Shown: piece by piece, positions 33,101 through 41,400 of the stretch
Position numbering within the stretch: the stretch's first letter is position 1
Layout of the letters: each line of letters begins with the position of its first letter
Origin: Glycomyces tenuis DSM 44171
GTDB taxonomy: Bacteria; Actinomycetota; Actinomycetes; Mycobacteriales; Micromonosporaceae
Reading direction: 5' to 3'
DNA: 64,000 bases
Assembly: GCF_000427885.1 (NCBI RefSeq)
Contig: NZ_KE386602.1
Span: 152,206-216,205, forward strand
Made by a program: the position numbers and the translations under genes
Notes under the pieces: generated by a model
What the model saw: only the letters and a program-made list of their open reading frames with translations
The model's database searches: none
Told to the model about the DNA's origin: nothing

Positions 33101-33715
33101 ATGAGCCAGCAGACGCCCCCTCCGGCCGAGCCCGGCGGGCCTCCCCCTGCGGCACCGCGCCGCGCGGCGCGGGCCCGAATCGCCCTCATCGCCTCCCTGG
33201 TCGCCGTCGCCGTCTTGGTCGGCGCGCTGTTGTGGTGGAGCCCTTGGCAGAGCGAAGAGTCCGCCGCCGCGGCCTGCCCCGAGGACGCGACGCACTTCGC
33301 CGATCAGGAGACGGGCCTGTGCTTCGGCATCCCCGAGGACTGGGTGCGGGTCGACGAGGCCGAGCTGGGCGAGTCCGATTACACCCTCGTCGTCGAATCC
33401 GATTCGGGGAACGCCTGGGCGGGAACGAGGCCGGTGCCCCAGGAGCTGTCGGCGACCGACCCCGAGGACGCGGCGCGCAAGATGATCTCGGTGCTCGCCG
33501 AGGTCGGTGCGGACGCCCCGATGCAGATCGACACCGGCTCGCTCGACGGCCATGACAGCGCCGTCGTCGAGCTCAAGACGGTAGCGATCTGGTACCAGGT
33601 GATCGCCGTCGAAGTCGACGGCGACATCGTGATGATGCTCGGGTCCACCTTCAGCGGCGAGGACGGCCTGATCGAACAGGTCGAACAGGTCCACGACTCG
33701 CTGAGCCTCGCCTGA
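33101..33715 (+). CDS. Membrane-anchored hypothetical protein, paralogue B
   Basis: 204 residues, paralogue of the gene at 28406-29029: Pro/Ala-rich basic N-terminus, one membrane helix (IALIASLVAVAVLVGALLWW, about 27-46), then an exported domain beginning CPEDATHFADQETGLCFGIPEDW and ending GLIEQVEQVHDSLSLA. The core of both proteins is near identical, the N-terminal tails are not. It is divergent from the TPR gene across 133 bases and followed 189 bases on by a membrane Ser/Thr kinase with an exported sensor domain; a functional link is possible but unproven. Confidence 0.7.
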   Translation: MSQQTPPPAEPGGPPPAAPRRAARARIALIASLVAVAVLVGALLWWSPWQSEESAAAACPEDATHFADQETGLCFGIPEDWVRVDEAELGESDYTLVVESDSGNAWAGTRPVPQELSATDPEDAARKMISVLAEVGADAPMQIDTGSLDGHDSAVVELKTVAIWYQVIAVEVDGDIVMMLGSTFSGEDGLIEQVEQVHDSLSLA

Positions 33716-33904
33716 CCTCGCGCCAGGGGACGGTCACGGCGGGCGGCGCCCGATCCGGGACGGTTCGGGGATCGGCCCGTGATCGCCGACGGCACAGTGG
33801 CACTCCACGCAGAAACAGCGTCGGCCCCGGGCGGCTCGGCCCGCCTGGGCCGGCCCGATGCCCGGGGCCGCCGTGTCCCGTGCCCGCAAGTGAAGGAGCC
33901 GCAC

Positions 33905-35545
33905 ATGCTGCCTCTGGCCCAGAACGACCCGCCCTTCGTGGGGCCCTACCGCGTCGTCGCGCTGCTCGGTGAGGGAGGCATGGGACGCGTCTACCTCGGC
34001 GTCGGCCAAGACGGGCAGCGCGTGGCGGTCAAGCGGATCCTTCCTCAGCTGCTGCGCGACGACGGGTTCCGGCAGCGCTTCGCCATGGAGGTGGACGCCG
34101 CTCGCAAGGTCGCCGGGCCGCACACCGTGCGGGTGGTGGCCGCCGACGCCGTGTCGCCCGAGCCGTGGTCGGCGACGACGTTCGTGCCGGGGCCCACGCT
34201 GATCCAGGCGGTGGAGGAGGCCGGACCGCTCCCCGAGGGGTATGTCCGGAGCGTCGGTATGGACCTCGCGGCGGCGCTGAACGGCATCCACGGGGCGGGG
34301 CTGATCCACCGCGACGTCAAGCCGTCGAACGTGCTGCTGTCCGCGAACGGCGCCGAGCTGCTGGACTTCGGGGTCTCGCGGGCCATGGACTACTCGACGA
34401 GCGTGGCCTTGACGCAGACGGGCGGGGTGGTCGGCTCCCCCGGGTACATGTCGCCCGAGCAGGCGGAGATGCAGGAGCTGACGGAGAAGTCGGACGTGTT
34501 CAGCCTGGGGTGCCTGCTGGCCATGGCGGCCTCGGGGCAGGGCCCGTTCGAGGGCCCGTCGATACCGCAGGTGCTGTACAAGATCGTCCATGCGGCGCCG
34601 GAGCTGGCGGGGGTGCCCGATGCGCTGCGGGCGGTGATCGAGCGCTGCCTGGCGAAGGATCCCGAGGAGCGGCCCTCGCCACTCGAACTGCGGCGCCTGC
34701 TGGAGCAGAGCGGGGGCGCGGACGCGACGCCGCCAGAGGCCGTGCGGGCGTACACGGCGAGGCAGGAGGCCGAGGTGGCGGCGCTGCTGGCTCCGCCGCC
34801 TCGCCAGCAGGCGACGCTGGTGGACGACGGGCCGACGATGGCGCAGCAGGGCTTCACGCCGATGCCGCCGCCGCAGGGCCGCACGGGCCGCAGGAACGCG
34901 CTGCTGGCGGCGGTGGCCGCCGCGGCGGCCCTGGTCGTCATCATTCCACTGTGGTTGATCATCGCCTCGGGCGACGGCTCTTCGGGCTCGGGGGACGACG
35001 CCACCGTCGCCGCCGACGGCGGGCAGGAGACCTCGGACGAGGCCGGCGAGGGCGATGAGGAGGGCTCCGAGGCGTCGCTGGCGGTCCCCGAGGAGGTCTG
35101 CCCGGCGATCGACACGGACGGCCTGCTGGACCTCGTCGGACCGGGCTCGCATGTGGAGCACATCGAAGACGGCGCGGAGAACGGCCCCGACTTCGCCTCG
35201 TGCTCCATCATGGCGGTCGACGGCGAGATCGGGCTGCCGACCTCGCTGCTGGTCTCGGTGGGGCGCATCACGGGAGGAACCGGCCTCGAACTGGCCGTCT
35301 GCTACCTCGAAGGCTGCGACGGCATGGAACCGTCGCCCCTGCCCTTCGGGGAGTCCACGGAGCGGCCTTGGGCGAAGGGCGGCATCGTCGAGAACTCGGT
35401 GGGAGGCTACGAGATGATCTGGTACGAGGGCAATCTGGCCGTCTGGGCGAAACCGCTGACCACGCTCGACGACGGCTCGGACGCCGAAGCCGAGTACCTG
35501 GAGGCGCAGGGCGTGGCCCTGTACGACTACATCGTCGAGGGCTGA
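33905..35545 (+). CDS. Membrane Ser/Thr protein kinase (PknB-like)
   Basis: 546 residues. Kinase domain about 14-270 with all key elements: glycine loop LGEGGMGRVY (21-30), ATP lysine in AVKR (K43), catalytic loop HRDVKPSN (135-142), DFG (154-156) and the APE-like SPEQ (about 183-186). A juxtamembrane linker rich in Pro/Gln, one membrane helix (about 332-355), an acidic Gly/Ser spacer and an external domain of about 170 residues containing four Cys (EEVCPAIDTDG, FASCSIM, AVCYLEGCDGM). There are no PASTA repeats, so the ligand differs from classical PknB. ATG 33905 has AAGGAG 8 bases upstream. Followed by a terminator hairpin. Confidence 0.92.
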   Translation: MLPLAQNDPPFVGPYRVVALLGEGGMGRVYLGVGQDGQRVAVKRILPQLLRDDGFRQRFAMEVDAARKVAGPHTVRVVAADAVSPEPWSATTFVPGPTLIQAVEEAGPLPEGYVRSVGMDLAAALNGIHGAGLIHRDVKPSNVLLSANGAELLDFGVSRAMDYSTSVALTQTGGVVGSPGYMSPEQAEMQELTEKSDVFSLGCLLAMAASGQGPFEGPSIPQVLYKIVHAAPELAGVPDALRAVIERCLAKDPEERPSPLELRRLLEQSGGADATPPEAVRAYTARQEAEVAALLAPPPRQQATLVDDGPTMAQQGFTPMPPPQGRTGRRNALLAAVAAAAALVVIIPLWLIIASGDGSSGSGDDATVAADGGQETSDEAGEGDEEGSEASLAVPEEVCPAIDTDGLLDLVGPGSHVEHIEDGAENGPDFASCSIMAVDGEIGLPTSLLVSVGRITGGTGLELAVCYLEGCDGMEPSPLPFGESTERPWAKGGIVENSVGGYEMIWYEGNLAVWAKPLTTLDDGSDAEAEYLEAQGVALYDYIVEG

Positions 35546-35594
35546 ACGGGCGGCGTCACCGGCCTCGGAGCCACCGGATGCCGCTGGGGGCGAG

Positions 35595-35626
35595 CGGCAG
35601 GACCGGGATGCGGCTCGGTCCTGCCG
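35595..35626 (+). terminator. Terminator after the kinase gene
   Basis: Eleven perfect pairs (35595-35605 with 35616-35626), 10-base loop, 50 bases after the stop and 48 bases from the convergent gene's stop. Confidence 0.55.
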
Positions 35627-35673
35627 GGCCGTGTCGCAGGCGTCGCGGCCTGGCAGGATCGGCCCCTCGGCGG

Positions 35674-36324
35674 TCAGGGGCGGCGGGTGCCGCGTCGCTC
35701 GCAGTGGGCCTCGACGGCCGCGTCGACGGCGGCGTCGGCGGCACCGCTCATGGCGCGGTAGCGGTTGGCCGAGAAGGTCTTGGACAGGTCGCGGAGCGTG
35801 GTTCCGCGGCGCTGGAGCGAGGCCTGGAGCCAGGCCCGCCACCGCTCCGTGGCCTCGATCTCCGCCACCGTCTCGGGCCGCCACAGCGGCATCGGGCGGC
35901 TGCGGCCGCGCGGGTGGGGGTTGCGCTTGAGCCGCTCCGGTCCCGGGAGGTACTCGCGGATCGCCGTCTCGGTCCAGCCGCGCTTTCGCAGGAGCGGTTT
36001 GTCCACCCAGAGTTCGGCGCCGCGCCGAGGGCCGGCCCGTCCGCGCCGCTTCGGTTTCGGCGGGAGCTCGGTGCCGTCGGGGCCGAGCACTGTCGGCCCG
36101 GTACTGAGCCTGACGATGCGGGGCTTGGACGGGTCGACCTCCCAAGGGGGGATGCCGCCCAAGGCCCGCGGCGCGGTCTCGACGTCGACGGTGATCAGCG
36201 TCCGCGTCCGGCCGTAGTCCCGGAGGATCTCGCGCCGCCCGGTCCCGGTCTCCGGCCGCCCGTCGGCGCGTTCGGGCGCCGCCGCGCGGGGTGCGCGCTT
36301 CCCGGCTCGGATCTCAGCGTTCAT
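35674..36324 (-). CDS. Hypothetical protein with basic C-terminal helix-turn-like domain
   Basis: 216 residues, no named family. The N-terminal half has strands (RTLITVDVETAPRALGGIPPWEVD, PRIVRLSTGP); the second half has WVDKPLLRKRGWTETAIREYLPGPERLKRNPHPRGRSRPMPLWRPETVAEIEATERWRAWL, a recurrent actinobacterial unit in which GWT..AIR.YL.GP is followed by NPH and PM.LW/LY....V...E. It might bind nucleic acid but this is a guess. ATG 36324 is preferred over an in-frame ATG 72 bases upstream because coding composition begins here; neither has a good ribosome site. Confidence 0.6.
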   Translation of the reverse strand: MNAEIRAGKRAPRAAAPERADGRPETGTGRREILRDYGRTRTLITVDVETAPRALGGIPPWEVDPSKPRIVRLSTGPTVLGPDGTELPPKPKRRGRAGPRRGAELWVDKPLLRKRGWTETAIREYLPGPERLKRNPHPRGRSRPMPLWRPETVAEIEATERWRAWLQASLQRRGTTLRDLSKTFSANRYRAMSGAADAAVDAAVEAHCERRGTRRP

Positions 36325-36411
36325 GACGATGCCCCCGTTCGGTTTTCGCTTGAGCACGAAGCGTAGTCGCTTCGGGCCCATAGGTGTCGGCGACACTCCG
36401 GCGGACGCGGC

Positions 36412-36440
36412 GGGCCGGAGGCGCTTCGCGCCTCCGGCCC
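36412..36440 (-). terminator. Terminator after the CBM2 esterase gene
   Basis: Thirteen perfect pairs (36412-36424 with 36428-36440), 3-base loop, 17 bases beyond the stop codon. Confidence 0.65.
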
Positions 36441-36456
36441 GTCTTCTTCTGGATCC

Positions 36457-37791
36457 CTATGCGGGGGTGCAGGTCACCTGCGGCGAGGCGCTCGCGCCGG
36501 AGCCGACGAAGCCCCAGGCGTTCATCGTCTGACCGGAGGCGATGGAGCCGTTCCAGCCGACGTCGCCCGCGGTCACCGCGGAGCCGCTCGAGCTGACATC
36601 CGCGTTCCACGAGCTCGTGATGCTCTGGCCGCCCGGCCACGTCCACGTGAGCGTCCAGCCGCTGATGGCGCTGTCGCCGGCCGTGATGAGCACGTTGCCC
36701 TGCCAGCCCGAGCCCCAGTCGTTGACGACGTCGATCACGGCCGTGCAGCCCTCCCCGCCGGTGGGCGGCGGAGTGGTGTCGTCGTCGGGCGGCGTCGTGT
36801 CGTCCGGCGGGTCGGTCGGGCCCGAGTCCTCGTCCAGGCCGAAGAACTCGATGACCCTGGCGGCCATGCCGCTCGTCATGAGGTTGTGGCCCGTGCCCTG
36901 GAGGCTGATGGCCTCGACCGGCGCCTGTGAGCCGGTGCCGCCGTAGCGGGTGCGCGTCCAGTTCGACTGCGGGTAGTCGGTGGAGGACGGCGTCTGGCTC
37001 ACGCCGTGGACGTTCGTCCACTGCTCGATCGCCTCGTTGAAGTTCGGGTAGCGCAGGGTGTCGTCGGCGGTGCCGTGCCACAGCTGCATCCGCGGCCGCT
37101 CGCCGCTGTAACCGGGGTAGGCGCCGCGCACCAGGTCGCCCCACTGTTGGGGGGTGCGGTCGATCTGGCCGTTGGCGCACTCGGAGTTCCACTCCGAGCC
37201 GTTGGTCGTCGCGAAGCACGCGAACGGCACGCCCGCGAAGGCCGAGCCGCCCGCGAAGACGTCGGGGTAGACGCCGAGGAGGACGTTGGTCATCATCGCG
37301 CCCGAGGAGACGCCGGTGGCGAAGACCCGCTCGGTGTCGAGGGCGTAGTTGGCGCCGATCCAGTCGACCATGGACTTGATGCTCACCGGGTCGCTGCCGC
37401 CGCCGTGGGTCAGCGCCTGCGGGGAGGAGACGTCGAAGCACTTGCTGCTGCGCGTCACCGAGGGGTAGACGACGATGTAGCCGTGCTGGTCGGCCAGGGC
37501 GGCGTACTCGGTGCCGCTGTAGAACGCCTGCGCCGAGCCGGTGCAGTAGTGCGCGGCCACCAGCAGCGCCGGGTTCGGGTCCACATTGTTCGGCACGTAC
37601 GCGTACATCTCGAGGTTGCCGGGATTGGTGCCGAAGTTCGTCACCTGGGTCAGCTGCCCGGTCGGCAGGGGGCCCTGCTGGGCCTCGGCATGGTTCGGCG
37701 CCGCGAGCGCGAGGAGCGCGCCCGCCACGACGAACACGGCTGTCGCCACGGCGACGAGGGCGCGCCGCGGCAGTCGGATCGTTGGTGTCAT
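36457..37791 (-). CDS. Secreted CE1-type esterase (acetylxylan/feruloyl esterase) with CBM2
   Basis: 444 residues, exported. Signal peptide to about 37 (AEA-QQ). PHB-depolymerase-like CE1 esterase domain about 45-325: nucleophile elbow ATGVSSGAMM, acid in HGTADDTLRY and His in GTGHN; HYCTGSAQAFY forms the oxyanion region. A Thr/Pro/Asp linker leads to a CBM2 module (CTAVIDVVNDWGSGWQGNV to VTCTPA), with Trp residues in the usual binding positions. It should remove acetyl or feruloyl groups from xylan and so aid xylanases. ATG 37791 has AGGAATACC upstream. A CGAAAGTTTCG palindrome at 37901-37911 precedes it. Confidence 0.88.
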   Translation of the reverse strand: MTPTIRLPRRALVAVATAVFVVAGALLALAAPNHAEAQQGPLPTGQLTQVTNFGTNPGNLEMYAYVPNNVDPNPALLVAAHYCTGSAQAFYSGTEYAALADQHGYIVVYPSVTRSSKCFDVSSPQALTHGGGSDPVSIKSMVDWIGANYALDTERVFATGVSSGAMMTNVLLGVYPDVFAGGSAFAGVPFACFATTNGSEWNSECANGQIDRTPQQWGDLVRGAYPGYSGERPRMQLWHGTADDTLRYPNFNEAIEQWTNVHGVSQTPSSTDYPQSNWTRTRYGGTGSQAPVEAISLQGTGHNLMTSGMAARVIEFFGLDEDSGPTDPPDDTTPPDDDTTPPPTGGEGCTAVIDVVNDWGSGWQGNVLITAGDSAISGWTLTWTWPGGQSITSSWNADVSSSGSAVTAGDVGWNGSIASGQTMNAWGFVGSGASASPQVTCTPA

Positions 37792-37900
37792 GGGGTATTC
37801 CTGTTCTGGCCGGCGGCTTCGATCCATCGTCGACGGTCGGGGTCCCGTCCGGTCGGTGCGGGGCGCACCGCCTGCGGCGAAAGGTCTCCACCACCGGTAC

Positions 37901-37911
37901 CGAAAGTTTCG
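37901..37911. promoter_or_regulatory. Palindrome upstream of the esterase gene
   Basis: Perfect 11-base inverted repeat CGAAA-G-TTTCG in an AT-richer stretch (37900-37965) that probably holds the promoter. Short CGAA/TTCG palindromes are known before xylan-utilisation genes of streptomycetes. It shares the GAAA/TTTC arms of the bxl operators, with a spacing two bases shorter. Confidence 0.45.
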
Positions 37912-37987
37912 ATGAAAATTTCAGTGAGGGTCTACACAGGCTATATCGATCTATGTCGATGAGCAAGTGGAGCGATCCCCCTTGTCG

Positions 37988-38824
37988 TCAACCCGACGAG
38001 GGGCCGTCCGCGACGCGGTCGGGGCGGGCGTAGACGTTCATCGTGTCGCCGCGCAGGAAGCCCGCGAGGGTGAGGCCGGCCTCGGCGGCGAGCTCGGCGG
38101 CCAGGGAGGAGGGGGCCGAGACGGCGGCGAGCGCGGGAACGCCGGCCATGACGGCCTTCTGGACGAGCTCGAAGGAGGCCCGGCCGGAGACCACCAGGAC
38201 GGTCTCGCGCAGCGGCAGGCGGTCCTCGCGCAGGGCCCGGCCGATGAGCTTGTCGACGGCGTTGTGGCGGCCGACGTCCTCGCGGGCGGCGATGAGCTCG
38301 CCGTCGGCGGTGAAGAGCCCGGCGGCGTGGAGGCCGCCGGTCTTGTCGAACAGGCGCTGGGCGGCCCTGAGGCGGTCGGGGAGCGCCGCGAGGGTCTCGG
38401 GGGCGAGCCGGAGCGGGTCCTCGGCGACCGACCAGCGGGCCCGGGTGCGGATGTCCTCGACGGACTCCTTGCCGCAGACGCCGCAGGCGGCGGTCGTGGT
38501 GAACAGCCGCTTCGCGGCGGAGGGGACCTCGACGCCGGGGGTCAGGCGGATGTCGAGGAGGTTGTAGGTGTTCGCGCCGGTCTCGTCCGTTCCGGCGCAG
38601 AACCTCATGGTCTCGATGTCGCCGGAGGCGGCGACGGCGCCCTCGGAGACGAGGAACCCGGCGGCCAGGTCGAAGTCGTCGCCGGGCGTGCGCATGGTGA
38701 CCATCAGCGACTCGCCGCCGACGCGCAGCTCGAGCGGCTCCTCGACGATGAGCGTGTCGACCCGCTCGGAGCGGCGAGGGCCGGAGAAGCGCACGACCTT
38801 CCGGCGGGCGGTCACGCGTCCCAT
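37988..38824 (-). CDS. fdhD: FdhD sulfurtransferase for formate dehydrogenase
   Basis: 278 residues. Transfers sulfur to the molybdenum cofactor of formate-dehydrogenase-type enzymes. Visible signatures: VEEPLELRVGGES near 27-39, MRTPGDDFDLAAGFLVSEG, the persulfide-carrying CGVCGK at 114-119, and DVGRHNAVDKLIG. Full length. It lies 102 bases downstream of the molybdoenzyme gene on the same strand and is its obvious partner; the two genes form one transcript unless the hairpin at 38859-38888 terminates. Confidence 0.96.
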   Translation of the reverse strand: MGRVTARRKVVRFSGPRRSERVDTLIVEEPLELRVGGESLMVTMRTPGDDFDLAAGFLVSEGAVAASGDIETMRFCAGTDETGANTYNLLDIRLTPGVEVPSAAKRLFTTTAACGVCGKESVEDIRTRARWSVAEDPLRLAPETLAALPDRLRAAQRLFDKTGGLHAAGLFTADGELIAAREDVGRHNAVDKLIGRALREDRLPLRETVLVVSGRASFELVQKAVMAGVPALAAVSAPSSLAAELAAEAGLTLAGFLRGDTMNVYARPDRVADGPSSG

Positions 38825-38858
38825 CGCGGTGGTCTCCTTCCGTCGCGTCGGGCGGATC

Positions 38859-38888
38859 GCGGCCCCGGCCCGGAGCGGGCGGGGCCGC
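38859..38888 (-). terminator. Weak hairpin between the molybdoenzyme gene and fdhD
   Basis: Nine perfect pairs (38859-38867 with 38880-38888) with a 12-base GC-rich loop. May attenuate or process the transcript rather than stop it. Confidence 0.35.
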
Positions 38889-38926
38889 GCTCGACGATAC
38901 CTCGGTCCAGGAGGGTCGAGCAGCGC

Positions 38927-41221
38927 TCAGTCCGCGGCGGGGCCGCTGTCGGCCTCGAAGCGGACGACGATGGACTTCGAGGTGGGGGTGTTGCTGGTCT
39001 CGGCCACCGAGTCGAGCGGGACCAGCACGTTCGTCTCCGGGTAGTACGCCGCCGCGCAGCCGCGGGCGGTCGGGTAGTGGACGACCTTGAAGTGCGGCGC
39101 GCGGCGCTCGGTGCCCTTCCACTCGCTCACCAGGTCACAGTAGGCGCCGTCGGCGAGCCCCAGCTCCGCGGCGTCCTCGGGGTGGACGAGCACCACGCGC
39201 CTGCCGTGGCGGATGCCCCGGTAGCGGTCGTCGAGGCCGTAGATCGTGGTGTTGAACTGGTCGTGGCTGCGCAGCGTCTGGAGCAGCAGCCGCCCCTCCC
39301 CCGCCTCGGGCGAGGTCACCGGGTTGACCGTGAAGTTGGCCTTGCCGGTGGCCGTGGGGAAGGCGCGCTCGTCCCTCGGGGCGTGCGGCAGCGCGAAGCC
39401 GCCCGCTTCGCGGGCGCGCGCGTTGTAGTCCTCGAAGCCGGGGACGACGCGTTCGATCCGGTCGCGGATCAGGTCGTAGTCGGCCGTGAAGTCCTCCCAG
39501 GGGACGCCGTCGTCGTCGCCGAGCACCGCGCGCGCCAGGCCGCACACGATCGCCACTTCGGAGCGCATCTGCTCGCCGAGGGGCGGCACCTTCCCGCTGG
39601 AGGCGTGGACGACGCCCATCGAGTCCTCGACGGTGACGAACTGCTCGCCGCTCGCCTGGAGGTCGACGTCGGTGCGGCCCAAGGCGGGCAGGATCAGCGC
39701 ACGGGCGCCGGTGACGACGTGCGAGCGGTTGAGCTTGGTGGAGACGTGCACCGTCAGGCGGCAGCGGCGCATCGCCGCCTCGGTGGCCTCGGTGTCGGGC
39801 GTGGCGGCGACGAAGTTGCCGCCCATCGCGAAGAAGACCCCGACGCGCCCGTCGCGCATCGCCCGGATCGTGTCCACGGTGTCGTGTCCGGGGTCGCGCG
39901 GCGGCGCGAAGTCGAACTCGGTGCCCAGCGCGTCGAGGAAGCGGTCGGGCATCCGCTCCCAGATGCCCATCGTCCTGTCGCCCTGGACGTTCGAGTGCCC
40001 GCGCACCGGGCACACCCCCGCGCCCGGCTTGCCGATGTCGCCGCGCAGCAGCAGGAGGTTGACGATCTCGCGGATGGTCGGCACGGCGTGCCGGTGCTGG
40101 GTCAGGCCCATCGCCCAGCAGACCACGGTCTTCTCGGAGGCCGAGATCATCGCCAGGAGCCGCTCGATCTCGACCGCCGAGAGCCCGGTGCGGCGCTCGG
40201 CATCGGCCATGGCCGCCGCGTCGTCACCGGCCGCGTGGTGGGCGGCGAGGGCGTCGAAGCCGTGCGTGTACCGCTCGATGAAGTCGCGGTCGATCGCGCC
40301 GGCGCGCAGCAGCAGCCGGCCCAGCACACTGAACAGGGCGAGGTCGCCGCCGACGCGGATCTGGAGGAACAGGTCGGTCAGCTCGGTGCCGGGCCCGGCC
40401 AGGCCGCGCGCGGCCTGCGGGTTCTTGAACCGCCGCATCCCGGCCTCGGGCAGCGGGTTGACGGTGACGATCTTCGCCCCGGCGCGCTTGGCCTTCTCCA
40501 GGGCGGTGAGCATCCTGGGGTGGTTGGTGCCGGGGTTCTGGCCCGCGACGATGACGAGGTCGGCGGCCCACAGGTCTTCGAGGGCGACGCTGCCCTTGCC
40601 GATCCCGATGGTCTCGCTCAGGGCCGCGCCCGAGGACTCGTGGCACATGTTCGAGCAGTCCGGCAGGTTGTTCGTGCCGAACCTGCGGGCGAACAGCTGG
40701 TAGAGGAACGCCGCCTCGTTGCCGGTGCGACCCGAGGTGTAGAACGCGGCCCCGTCCGGGGCGTCGAGCGAGGCGAGTTCCTCGGCGATGAGCGCGAACG
40801 CCTCGTCCCACGTGACCGGCGTATAGTGGCTCGCCCCCTCGGCGAGGTGCATCGGGTGCGTCAGGCGGCCCTGCTGCCCGAGCCAGTAGCCGGACCTGCC
40901 GGACAGCTCGTCCATCGAGTGGGCGGCGAAGAACTCGGGGCCGACGGTCAGGCGCGTGGCCTCCTCGGCAACGGCCTTCGCGCCGTTCTCGCAGAACTCG
41001 GCGGGGTGCCGGTGGCCGGGTTCGGGCCAGGCGCAGCCGGGGCAGTCGAAGCCGCCGACCTGGTTGATCGCGCGCAGCAGCGGCAGGCCGCGCCGCACGC
41101 CGGCCTGGGAGCCGACGAACCGCAGCGAGGAGGCGACGGCGGGCATCCCGGCGGCGCGGTCCTTCGGGCGGCCGACCTCGGGCGCGTCCTGGGCGGGATC
41201 GTCGATGGGGGCCTCGGTCAT
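38927..41221 (-). CDS. FdhF/YdeP-type molybdopterin oxidoreductase
   Basis: 764 residues, cytoplasmic. Bis-MGD-dependent oxidoreductase of the FdhF/YdeP group. The N-terminus has three Cys (CPGCAWP at 60-66 and FCENGAKAV at 76-84), fewer than the four Cys of a classical iron-sulfur site. NLPDCSNMCHESSG (about 185-198) aligns with the catalytic loop of formate dehydrogenase H, with Cys193 where FdhF has selenocysteine. Cofactor-binding segments VIVAGQNPGTNHPRML, TVNPLPEAGMRRFKNP and SHDQFNTTIYGLDDRYRGI are clear. ATG 41221 (MTEAPIDD). Neighbour FdhD supports a formate-dehydrogenase-like enzyme; true substrate is uncertain, as YdeP relatives are linked to acid tolerance. Confidence 0.9.
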   Translation of the reverse strand: MTEAPIDDPAQDAPEVGRPKDRAAGMPAVASSLRFVGSQAGVRRGLPLLRAINQVGGFDCPGCAWPEPGHRHPAEFCENGAKAVAEEATRLTVGPEFFAAHSMDELSGRSGYWLGQQGRLTHPMHLAEGASHYTPVTWDEAFALIAEELASLDAPDGAAFYTSGRTGNEAAFLYQLFARRFGTNNLPDCSNMCHESSGAALSETIGIGKGSVALEDLWAADLVIVAGQNPGTNHPRMLTALEKAKRAGAKIVTVNPLPEAGMRRFKNPQAARGLAGPGTELTDLFLQIRVGGDLALFSVLGRLLLRAGAIDRDFIERYTHGFDALAAHHAAGDDAAAMADAERRTGLSAVEIERLLAMISASEKTVVCWAMGLTQHRHAVPTIREIVNLLLLRGDIGKPGAGVCPVRGHSNVQGDRTMGIWERMPDRFLDALGTEFDFAPPRDPGHDTVDTIRAMRDGRVGVFFAMGGNFVAATPDTEATEAAMRRCRLTVHVSTKLNRSHVVTGARALILPALGRTDVDLQASGEQFVTVEDSMGVVHASSGKVPPLGEQMRSEVAIVCGLARAVLGDDDGVPWEDFTADYDLIRDRIERVVPGFEDYNARAREAGGFALPHAPRDERAFPTATGKANFTVNPVTSPEAGEGRLLLQTLRSHDQFNTTIYGLDDRYRGIRHGRRVVLVHPEDAAELGLADGAYCDLVSEWKGTERRAPHFKVVHYPTARGCAAAYYPETNVLVPLDSVAETSNTPTSKSIVVRFEADSGPAAD

Positions 41222-41400
41222 CCGATCAGTGTAGAGGCGGATCCGGTGCCTCGGCCGCGATCTCGGCCCCGCCCGGCCCCGGTGGCTCGCCGCGTATCCG
41301 CGCACGCCGCCCAATCCCGGGCGAAACAGCTCGTACCCAGCGGGTATGCGGTTCACGCTAGGCTTTACGGCGGTGCCTCGGTATGGCGGAGAGCGGTGGT

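Noticed and set aside
33734..36145. Open frame of about 803 codons on the minus strand
   Set aside because: Antisense to the Ser/Thr kinase, whose HRDVKPSN and DFG motifs fix the coding strand.
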